Shown here piece after piece: positions 1-7,138 of a stretch of 14,859 bases of DNA (positions within the stretch are counted from its first letter, which is position 1; each line of letters begins with the position of its first letter). This DNA is from Bacteroidales bacterium UBA6267. GTDB lineage: Bacteria; Bacteroidota; Bacteroidia; Bacteroidales; UBA1556. The position numbers were made by a program, and so were the translations under genes. The DNA lies in NCBI GenBank assembly GCA_002440745.1, contig DJVB01000023.1, positions 1-14,859 on the forward strand. Direction: 5' to 3'. The notes below the pieces were generated by a model. The model made no database searches. It was given only the letters and a program-made list of their open reading frames with translations, and had not been told where the DNA came from.

Positions 1-20
1 ATTAAATTATAGAAGCCCCC
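1..20 (-). repeat. Left copy of an end-of-window inverted sequence (possible insertion-element end)
   Basis: Read outward on the minus strand the bases are GGGGGCTTCTATAATTTAAT. Aligned without gaps to the outward sequence at the right end, 16 of 20 positions agree, including GGGGG, TTCTA and AATT-like cores. It lies inside a glycosyltransferase frame just where family similarity fades. Interpretation as a transposable-element end is inference. Confidence 0.45.
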
Positions 21-664
21 TTAAACACTTCAAGCAAATAAAAATAGTTCTTTGGAGTAAACAAACGGCCAACAGCAGCAATGTATTTATAATGAGAATC
101 GAAAACATAATCATCCACAGGTTCACTTTGTAATCTTTCTAATTCTTCAAAATCAATTCCATTGTGTATAAACCTGATTTTCTTTAACTTACAATTAAAA
201 TCTTGTTGAATATAATTAGCCATCCTGCTACTATTAGGAACAATTTTATTTGCTCGAAAATAGGCTAACCGAAGCAAATTTTTCCAAATAAAACGCTTTT
301 TAAAAGTTTCACTCAAATAAATTCGATGATTTGAACGCTCAGATAAAATAACCTTTCTATTGGAAAACAAATTTGCAAAAGCATTGATAATGTTTGGAAA
401 CCAAAGAAAGCTAAAAACAATATCAGTCTGACTTTGGCGCAATATCTTATTAAAAGACAATATATAACTTAACGTATTTCCTTTTCCTTTTTTGATATGG
501 TGATATTCTATAGGTAAATCACGAAGCATTTCATAATAATACCCGCCGGAATCAATTGTAACTACAGTAACTTTATGAATTCGACAGAAGTAGTTAACCA
601 AAGTTAACATTACTTTTTCAGCGCCTCCACTTCCTAAATTATTTGTAAAAAATACAAGGTTCAT
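2..664 (-). CDS. Family 4 glycosyltransferase, truncated (N-terminal half only)
   Basis: The protein is predicted to transfer a sugar from an activated donor to a growing surface polysaccharide or lipid-linked glycan at the cytoplasmic face of the membrane. It opens with the GT-B N-terminal strand and the GSGGAEKVM turn (about residues 12-20) typical of GT4 enzymes, runs through a full N-terminal Rossmann domain, and enters the donor-binding domain at AAVGRLFTPKNYFYLLEVF (about 196-214). It then stops at residue 220, where family members usually run to about 350-380. The donor-site EX7E motif is therefore absent. The last six codons and the TAA stop (4-2) lie inside a sequence that recurs inverted at the other window end, so the stop probably belongs to foreign DNA and not to the native gene. 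The ATG overlaps the stop of the upstream amidotransferase gene (ATGA, 664-661), implying translational coupling. The fold call is strong; substrate unknown. Confidence 0.85.
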   Translation of the reverse strand: MNLVFFTNNLGSGGAEKVMLTLVNYFCRIHKVTVVTIDSGGYYYEMLRDLPIEYHHIKKGKGNTLSYILSFNKILRQSQTDIVFSFLWFPNIINAFANLFSNRKVILSERSNHRIYLSETFKKRFIWKNLLRLAYFRANKIVPNSSRMANYIQQDFNCKLKKIRFIHNGIDFEELERLQSEPVDDYVFDSHYKYIAAVGRLFTPKNYFYLLEVFKGASII

Positions 665-2511
665 AGTTTATTTTCTTGTTTCCAAATTCTGTAAACCAAT
701 AGATTCCAAATTAAAGTATTTGTAAAATAGTTTTTCGGGTAATTATTAAAAATTGAAACTAATCTTTTTGTATCAATTCCATACTCCTCAAAACCAACCG
801 ATTGCGGATGTAAAACATAATCCTGAATCAAATAGTTTAGGTCGTCACGCAACCAATTGAAAACAGGAATACTAAACCCCTTTTTTGGGCGATCCATCAA
901 GTTTTTAGGCACAAAATCATATAACACCTCCTTGAGAATATATTTCTTAACACCATTCTGATATTTATACTTATGCGGAATTCTAAAACTAAACTCCACA
1001 AGCCGATGATCTAATAAAGGCACACGCGCTTCAAGACTATAGTGCATGGTTGCTAAATCCACTTTTTTTAGAATATCGTCCGGAAGATATGTTTTCATAT
1101 TCAAAAGCATATTCTTCATTTGAATATTATTTGTATAATAATCTCTTAAGAAAAACTGTGAATTTATAGCATGTCGTTCTATTTTCGACAGATTAAAAAG
1201 ATAGTTTTGATTAACTAATGCCCCTGAGTTAAGCAATTGATTATCATCACCAAGAAATAAAAAAGGAAGATATTTATACTTCGACGATTTGTAAAATGAA
1301 CGAAAAACAGAATGTCGAACAGGCTTCATCAAACCGGAGAGTAATTGAAACCTTTGGAAACTTTTGGCTTGATCATACAATCTGTAGCCACAGTACAACT
1401 CATCACCTCCATCTCCGGAAAGCGCAACTGTTACATGCTTCTTTGCAAGCTTACTTACAACCATCATTGGTAAGGCACTACTATCACCAAAAGGCAAATC
1501 TAATGACGCAATCATCTCTGGCAAAAGCATTTTAGTATCCTTAGCCGATACATATTGCTCATGATGATTACTTCCGATAATCTGACTGATTTCCTTGGCA
1601 AAAGCAGCCTCATTATACTTTTCATCATCAAAACCGATGCTAAATGTGTTAATTGGTTTTGAAGAATTAGCTTGCATAATGGATGCAACTAAGGTTGAAT
1701 CTATCCCTCCACTTAAAAAAGCTCCAATAGGAACATCACTAATCATGCGATAATTCACTGACGAATGAAGAAGATTTTTCAATTCCTCTTTTATTTCACT
1801 GAAACTAACATTTAACAATTCGGAGTTTTTGAACTGATTAATCAAATTCCAATAATAATGCTTTGTCAGTTTTTTCTCCTTGAATATCAAAAAGGAGCCC
1901 GGCTCAACAGATTGAATTTTAGAAAATATTGTTTCAGGTGAAGGAATATATCCATAAGAAAGGTAAGTCACTAAGTTCTTATCGCTTAATGACTTATCAA
2001 TATTTGATAATGCTAAAATTGGTTTTACCTCCGAAGCATAGCAAAATATTTTTTCATCCCAATAATAATAAAGGGGTTTGATGCCAACCCTATCTCTAAA
2101 AATTGCTAATTCTTTTGACTCGCTATTGAAAACCGCAATGGCAAACATTCCGTTAAATTTGTTTACCGCATCATAGCCCCAGTTATGAAATGACTTTATA
2201 ATCACCTCAGTATCAGAGTTTGAACTAAAAGAATAACCAAAACTTTCAAGCTCCGAGCGAATTTCTTTAAAATTATATACTTCACCATTGAAGGTTATAG
2301 TAAGATTTTTGAAAGTCATTGGTTGATGCCCCGCTTTAGATAAATCTAATATGGACAATCTCTTAAATCCCTGAAATGCTGTTAAATGCGTTTTATGTCT
2401 AACAAAACCAGTGTCATCAGGACCACGATGATTAATCAGTTCTAAAGACCTATTAAAACATTCTGCATCAATTTGATAAGTATCCGAAAAGCAACCTAAT
2501 ACTCCACACAT
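661..2511 (-). CDS. asnB: Asparagine synthase-like glutamine amidotransferase (AsnB family)
   Basis: This two-domain enzyme hydrolyses glutamine and channels ammonia to an ATP-activated carboxylate. Classic AsnB makes asparagine; relatives in polysaccharide clusters amidate sugar acids. The start at 2511 is chosen because it places Cys2 directly after the initiator Met, as needed for an N-terminal nucleophile glutaminase; an in-frame ATG at 2529 would bury that Cys at residue 8. Visible motifs are HRGPDD (28-33), RLSILD (51-56), FNGEVYN (74-80), the PP-loop SGGIDS (267-272), SGDGGDE (365-371) and the C-terminal LEARVPLLDH stretch. At 616 residues it has normal family length. A TATTTTTG box (2534-2527), fitting the Bacteroidetes -7 element, lies 15 bases upstream of the start, though no well-spaced TTG accompanies it. 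The overlap with a glycosyltransferase gene makes a glycan role more likely than free asparagine synthesis, but the sequence cannot decide this. Confidence 0.93.
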   Translation of the reverse strand: MCGVLGCFSDTYQIDAECFNRSLELINHRGPDDTGFVRHKTHLTAFQGFKRLSILDLSKAGHQPMTFKNLTITFNGEVYNFKEIRSELESFGYSFSSNSDTEVIIKSFHNWGYDAVNKFNGMFAIAVFNSESKELAIFRDRVGIKPLYYYWDEKIFCYASEVKPILALSNIDKSLSDKNLVTYLSYGYIPSPETIFSKIQSVEPGSFLIFKEKKLTKHYYWNLINQFKNSELLNVSFSEIKEELKNLLHSSVNYRMISDVPIGAFLSGGIDSTLVASIMQANSSKPINTFSIGFDDEKYNEAAFAKEISQIIGSNHHEQYVSAKDTKMLLPEMIASLDLPFGDSSALPMMVVSKLAKKHVTVALSGDGGDELYCGYRLYDQAKSFQRFQLLSGLMKPVRHSVFRSFYKSSKYKYLPFLFLGDDNQLLNSGALVNQNYLFNLSKIERHAINSQFFLRDYYTNNIQMKNMLLNMKTYLPDDILKKVDLATMHYSLEARVPLLDHRLVEFSFRIPHKYKYQNGVKKYILKEVLYDFVPKNLMDRPKKGFSIPVFNWLRDDLNYLIQDYVLHPQSVGFEEYGIDTKRLVSIFNNYPKNYFTNTLIWNLLVYRIWKQENKL

Positions 2512-2563
2512 GTCAAAAAATTTCCACAAAAATACATGAAAAACCTACAAATAAACGAGTCCG

Positions 2564-2593
2564 TTGGAATTATTAAAATAAATCCTAAATTTG
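2564..2593 (+). promoter_or_regulatory. Bacteroidetes-type promoter for the kelch gene
   Basis: TTG at 2564-2566 is followed after 19 bases by TAAATTTG at 2586-2593, matching the TTG / TAnnTTTG promoter form of Bacteroidetes. Transcription would start near 2600, giving a leader of roughly 20 bases before the ATG at 2623. The region 2512-2622 also serves the divergent amidotransferase gene. Confidence 0.6.
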
Positions 2594-2622
2594 CCAATTG
2601 ATAACACCTTAACACCCATCTT

Positions 2623-3813
2623 ATGAAGTACTATATTTTAACTATTTTTCTTTTTGCAACAGTTTTAGTAAAAAGTCAAAACTATTGGGCTCAAAAAACA
2701 GATCTTCCATCATCAAGTAGATATTCTGCAGTTGGATTCAGTATTGGAGATATAGGATATATATGTTGCGGAAGAATATCGCCATCAAGTTTGGCTAACG
2801 ATTTATGGATGTATAATACAACCAATGATAGCTGGACTCAAAAAACTAGTTTACCAACTCAAGGTTTATATGCACCTTCAGCTTTTGTCATAAATGGAAT
2901 TGCTTACGTTGGGAATGGAGCATATAATTCCGGAGGCAATAGCAACAATTTCTATAAATACAATCCAACAACGGACAGTTGGTCGCAAGTGGCAAGTTTT
3001 CCGGGAAGTGCCAGATATGGTTGCGGTTTTTTTGCTATTAACGGAAAAGGGTATATCTGTGGTGGAACGACTGGAAGTATGTATCTTGCAGATTTATGGG
3101 AATATGATCCAATTGCAGATTCATGGACTCAAAAAGCTTCAATCCCGGGTAGCGAACGCGCTCATCCTGTGTGCTTTAGTATAAATAATATGGGATATGT
3201 TACTACTGGTAAAAAAATGAGTGGAAGTTACCTAAACGACACTTGGAAATATAATCCTCTTACAAATAGTTGGAGTCAGGTTGGTTCAATAGGTAATTTT
3301 GGCCGAACAGTTGCTGCCGGTTTTACTATAAATGGTAAAGGTTATTGTGGATCCGGTGTCAATGAACAGGGAGTTGAATTAGATGATTTTTGGGAATTTG
3401 ATCCTATTACCGGAGCATGGACTCAAGTAGCAACAATTGACGAAGCAACCGGAAGACACGGTGCCGCAACTTTTGCTACTCCAACGAAAGGATATATTCT
3501 GACAGGCTTAAACACTACTATCTATATGAAAGATATTTGGGAATATTGGCCTTTAAATGCAAGCATTTCGAATCAAACGATTAAGGATAAAATTCAATTT
3601 TATCAAAATCTTCAAAAACAATCCTTAGAATTTTCAGTACTAGAAAATCAAAAAATCCAAATCAGGATATATTCCATTACAGGTCAAATAGTACACAGTC
3701 AAACAATCAATACCACAACCTCCATTTCGATGGCTAATTTACCAAAAGGAGCATATATTCTTAGGATTTCAAATGAAGAAGATCAATTTTCGACTAAGAT
3801 TTTGCACTTATAA
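2623..3813 (+). CDS. Secreted six-bladed kelch propeller with T9SS-like C-terminal domain
   Basis: The first 19 residues form a signal peptide (short charged start, then hydrophobic ILTIFLFATVLV, ending KSQ). Six kelch-type blades follow, each starting with W-[ATS]-Q-[KV]; the lead Trp residues sit at 22, 71, 120, 168, 217 and 266, a strikingly regular 48-49 residue period. Blades carry the usual hydrophobic-then-GG-like turn and a D-[LTF]-W-x-[YF]-[ND]-P strand. From about 318 to 396 there is a beta domain with IRIYSITGQIV and LPKGAYILRIS, which matches the type A sorting domain of T9SS cargo. The usual YPNP opening of that domain is replaced by FYQNLQKQ. The product is expected outside the cell or on its surface; kelch propellers commonly bind sugars or proteins, and no catalytic residues are evident. 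Fourteen bases separate it from the next glycosyltransferase gene, so the two are probably co-transcribed. Confidence 0.88.
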   Translation: MKYYILTIFLFATVLVKSQNYWAQKTDLPSSSRYSAVGFSIGDIGYICCGRISPSSLANDLWMYNTTNDSWTQKTSLPTQGLYAPSAFVINGIAYVGNGAYNSGGNSNNFYKYNPTTDSWSQVASFPGSARYGCGFFAINGKGYICGGTTGSMYLADLWEYDPIADSWTQKASIPGSERAHPVCFSINNMGYVTTGKKMSGSYLNDTWKYNPLTNSWSQVGSIGNFGRTVAAGFTINGKGYCGSGVNEQGVELDDFWEFDPITGAWTQVATIDEATGRHGAATFATPTKGYILTGLNTTIYMKDIWEYWPLNASISNQTIKDKIQFYQNLQKQSLEFSVLENQKIQIRIYSITGQIVHSQTINTTTSISMANLPKGAYILRISNEEDQFSTKILHL

Positions 3814-3827
3814 CCCCCACCCCTTTT

Positions 3828-4883
3828 ATGGAGCAGTCGAAAATTCTATTTATTTATCCGGGATACAGATCAACCTTTATTGCTAAGGACATCAAAATCT
3901 TGCAGCAATATTTTGGCGTTGATGAATATTCGTTTAATGCGCAAAATAAAAAACGCCTCCCCTATGAACTTCTCAAACAAATGCTTTTCCTGCTTCTTCA
4001 CATCCAACGTTATCAAATCTTTATGATAAAATTTGCCGGTTATTGGTCCTTTTTTCCGGCTCTTATTGCGCGTCTATCAAACAAAAAAACAGTCATCATC
4101 ACCGGAGGAACCGACTGTGTTAGCTTTCCCACTTTTGGTTATGGCAATTTTCAAAATAAATGCTTAGCTGCTTTCACAACATTTTCGTTTCGCCGTGCTC
4201 ACCACATTGTAGCATTGCATGAATCCATGATTTTTCAAGATTACAACTACGATCCGGACTTTGGTAAAACACAAGGAATCAAAGCTTTTATTCCAGATTT
4301 AAAAACACCTTTCAGTATAATTTCCAATGGATACAATCCGCAGTATTGGAAACAAATTGAAGAAAAAATTCCCAACACCTTTATCACTGTGGCCGGTGGT
4401 ATCGATACTGAAAAACGCAGAATTTTAAAGGGAATCGACTTGATATTGGAAGTCGCACCGCATTTTCCATCATGTAAATTTATAGTAGTTGGTGCCAATG
4501 TCGCAGACCTTCCCGAAGTTCCAAAAAATGTGGAACTTATTGGCTTTCAATATACAGAGCAACTTATAAGTCACTATTCAAGAGCGGTTTTCTATCTTCA
4601 GCTTTCGGTTTCTGAGGGATTTCCTAACGCACTTTGTGAAGCTATGCTTTGCAACTGTGTACCCATAGTTTCGGAAGTGGCTTCCATGCCTTTCATCGCA
4701 GCAAATACAGGTTTCATTCTAAAAAACCGAAATACCACAAAGCTTAAAAGCATAATCGAACAAGCATTAAAAGCTGATTTACTTGCACTTGGAAAATTAG
4801 CTCGAAACCGAATTGCAGAGAACTTCTCGGAAGAGAAACGAGGAAATGAAATGAAAAAACTAATAAATGGTTTAATGGATTAA
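3828..4883 (+). CDS. Family 4 glycosyltransferase
   Basis: A complete 351-residue GT-B glycosyltransferase, predicted cytoplasmic and acting in surface glycan assembly. The N-terminal acceptor domain begins at KILFIYPG. The C-terminal donor domain shows ITVAGGIDTEKRRILKGIDL (about 185-205), FIVVGAN, and the retaining-GT4 EX7E motif as E263-GFPNALC-E271, followed by PIVSEV. There is no signal peptide; a hydrophobic patch around LLKQMLFLLLHI (about 49-60) may touch the membrane. It follows the kelch gene after 14 bases with no promoter of its own visible, so it likely shares that transcript. Its TAA stop overlaps the stop of the convergent relA-like gene. Donor and acceptor sugars cannot be told from sequence. 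It differs from the truncated glycosyltransferase at the left edge, which has the GGAE start motif that this one lacks. Confidence 0.88.
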   Translation: MEQSKILFIYPGYRSTFIAKDIKILQQYFGVDEYSFNAQNKKRLPYELLKQMLFLLLHIQRYQIFMIKFAGYWSFFPALIARLSNKKTVIITGGTDCVSFPTFGYGNFQNKCLAAFTTFSFRRAHHIVALHESMIFQDYNYDPDFGKTQGIKAFIPDLKTPFSIISNGYNPQYWKQIEEKIPNTFITVAGGIDTEKRRILKGIDLILEVAPHFPSCKFIVVGANVADLPEVPKNVELIGFQYTEQLISHYSRAVFYLQLSVSEGFPNALCEAMLCNCVPIVSEVASMPFIAANTGFILKNRNTTKLKSIIEQALKADLLALGKLARNRIAENFSEEKRGNEMKKLINGLMD

Positions 4884-6967
4884 CTTTTCACTCGATAAAC
4901 TTCCGTAATATCCCTCAAGGCTTGCAACATAGTTAGAAGAGTTTGAAGCTGTTCCTTTTCTTTTATCCCGACTTCTATTTTACCCTGAAAAACAATACCT
5001 TTGGAAGTCAGATTTACTTTTAACAGGTTGGCATGAGAAGTCACAACCTTGGTTATTTCGGCCAAAACTCCTGCCCTATCATTTCCTCGAAGAAAAATTT
5101 GTGCTCTAAAATCGAGGTTATCTTCACTTGTCGATTTCCACTGAGCCGGTAAAATTCGATAAGGAAAACGCTCATGCATGGAAGCTGCATTTGAACAGTC
5201 CATGCGATGTATGCTGATTCCTTTAGAAACAGTGACAAAACCAAAAATTTTATCACCAGGCACAGGATTACAACATCCTGATAATTTGTAATTTACTCGG
5301 TCAATATCATCAACAATCAGTGCATCCGACTTATTTGTACGAATTAGTTTTTCTCCTGAACTTTCCCTTTCAGTCGATTTTCCATCCTGAGAAGTTGGAT
5401 TGATTAATTTCTTGATTATCGCCGGATCGATTTTTCCACGATAAATATCCACATAAATATCTCCGGCTTGCTTAACCTTGAAATGATGAACTAATAAATC
5501 TATGATTTCTTGCGAAAAATCCATTTTCCAATTCCTCAACCGTCTCATCAACAATTCCTTACCATCTTCCATTTCCAGCTTGCGCTTCTCATCCAAAACT
5601 TTACGAATATGAGCTTTAGCTTTGTTTGAAGTCACAAAATTCAACCAATCCATTGCCGGTTTTTGAGTCTTGGCGGTGAAAATTTCCACTCGATCACCAT
5701 TCGTCAGTTTATGCTTAATTGGCCGAACCTTTCCATTCACTTTTGCCCCCGAACAACGAATGCCAACTTCGCTATGAATGGCAAATGCAAAATCGAGAAC
5801 AGTCGCTCCCTGACGCAATTTCTTCAATTCTCCGGTAGGAGTAAAAACATATAAATCCCTCAAATTCCGCTCGTTGAGATCTGCAACCTCCATAGAATCT
5901 TTACGCTCAATTGCCTTACGAATCCGTAGCATAAAATCGTTAACCGCCGAATCGGACTTTCCCCCTTTATATCTCCAATGCGCAGCCATGCCATTTTCGG
6001 CTTCATCATCCATCCTTTCAGAACGGATTTGCACTTCAACAATCTGATTTTCAAACGCTTCCACTGTAATATGCAACGACTCATATCCGTTTTCCCGAGG
6101 CCGCGAAATCCAATCTCTTAGTCGTTTAATTTCCGGTTTATAGAAATTAGTAACCACTGAAAATACATGCCAACAATCAGAAATTTCTTTGTTGGGTTGG
6201 CTCTGCGTGATTATGCGAACTGCAAATAAATCATAAACATTCTCAAGTGGAACATCCTGCTTTACCATCTTGGAAAAAATTCCTGCAATAGATTTTGTAC
6301 GCCACTTAATCTTATAACTTATTTTATGGGCATCAAGTTCAGCCCTCACCGGTTGCAAAAATGTTTCAATCTGAGATTCCCACTCTATTCGCTTTGATTG
6401 AATTCTATCGTTGATTTGCTTGTAAATTTCAGGTTTCTGATAAGCCAAAATCCTGTCGTCTATCTCCGATTTTATTTTGTAAAAACCTAACCGATGACAA
6501 ATTGGAGCATAAACGTAAACAGCCAAATCCAATTCCTTCTTAATCTCATCATCCGATAACTTTTGTAAGGTTCGGATTTTCACAAGGTTAAATATAATTG
6601 CAAGCAAAACCGACCGTATATCCGAAACGGAGAGCAAAACAAAATCAACCATAGAAGCCTGATTTAGAGGCGTCTTAGCAAATTGCGTATTAATATATCT
6701 ATATCCGTCTGCTATTTGACAAGGTTTATCAAAAGCATCGGAGTTGCAAAATTGCGGAAATTGAGAATATATGATAGATAATAAGGATGTGCCATAGAGA
6801 TTTAGCTCATCCATTGCAATGGCAAGTGAAAGCTTCAAATGCTCAAAAATCTCAATATCAGCATCATTACTAATAATTTCGAGCAATCTTAAAATTTCGG
6901 CGTGTTCCTCCGGTTTGTTATCGAAAGAGGAAAGATAGGTATCAACCTTTGCTAAAAATCCATTCAT
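4880..6967 (-). CDS. relA: Long RelA/SpoT homologue; likely (p)ppGpp synthetase with inactive hydrolase half
   Basis: This is a 695-residue RSH protein making the alarmone (p)ppGpp from ATP and GDP/GTP. Domains in order are a degenerate HD region (about 45-150), the conserved linker APICHRLGFYKIKSEIDD (154-171), synthetase (about 215-335), TGS (371-432), a helical region, a zinc-finger/conserved-cysteine domain with C565-C566 and HRMDC, and a C-terminal ACT domain (about 620-693). In the HD region the usual HD-x-x-ED motif is absent (SLLSIIYSQFP lies there), and the second metal/nucleotide segment reads DIRSVLLAIIFNLVKIRTL without the LADRLHN pattern, so hydrolysis is unlikely. The synthetase keeps KS (225-226), YDLFAVRI, NGYESLH (293-299), EVQIR and AAHWRYK. 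A TATCTTTG box (6994-6987) stands 20 bases before the ATG and could be its -7 element. The family is certain; loss of hydrolase activity is inferred from motifs. Confidence 0.93.
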   Translation of the reverse strand: MNGFLAKVDTYLSSFDNKPEEHAEILRLLEIISNDADIEIFEHLKLSLAIAMDELNLYGTSLLSIIYSQFPQFCNSDAFDKPCQIADGYRYINTQFAKTPLNQASMVDFVLLSVSDIRSVLLAIIFNLVKIRTLQKLSDDEIKKELDLAVYVYAPICHRLGFYKIKSEIDDRILAYQKPEIYKQINDRIQSKRIEWESQIETFLQPVRAELDAHKISYKIKWRTKSIAGIFSKMVKQDVPLENVYDLFAVRIITQSQPNKEISDCWHVFSVVTNFYKPEIKRLRDWISRPRENGYESLHITVEAFENQIVEVQIRSERMDDEAENGMAAHWRYKGGKSDSAVNDFMLRIRKAIERKDSMEVADLNERNLRDLYVFTPTGELKKLRQGATVLDFAFAIHSEVGIRCSGAKVNGKVRPIKHKLTNGDRVEIFTAKTQKPAMDWLNFVTSNKAKAHIRKVLDEKRKLEMEDGKELLMRRLRNWKMDFSQEIIDLLVHHFKVKQAGDIYVDIYRGKIDPAIIKKLINPTSQDGKSTERESSGEKLIRTNKSDALIVDDIDRVNYKLSGCCNPVPGDKIFGFVTVSKGISIHRMDCSNAASMHERFPYRILPAQWKSTSEDNLDFRAQIFLRGNDRAGVLAEITKVVTSHANLLKVNLTSKGIVFQGKIEVGIKEKEQLQTLLTMLQALRDITEVYRVKS

Positions 6968-7138
6968 TTAATCAAGAATTAATCTGCAAAGATAGAGATT
7001 TCAACTGCGATTATTTTACTACTAAAGCAACTATGTATTTTTTGAAGGAAAATAAAAACTCACCCACTAATGCAATTGGAGGAAAATTATCATTAATTAC
7101 AACCAGAATTTAAGTAGAGGCAATTGAGTATCAATTAC

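Noticed and set aside
15..25. Sequencing frameshift in the G run as the sole cause of the short glycosyltransferase
   Set aside because: Possible, but the matching inverted sequence at the other edge, also breaking a gene, makes a shared repeat the better explanation.
2527..2550. A full promoter for the amidotransferase operon
   Set aside because: TATTTTTG is present, but the nearest upstream TTG is only 13 bases away, too close for the usual spacing, so only the -7-like box is noted in the gene entry.
7122..7136. AATTGA / TCAATT hairpin just after the C25 protease stop, as a terminator
   Set aside because: The stem is only six AT-rich pairs with a 3-base loop and no T-run follows on the minus strand, so it is too weak to call.
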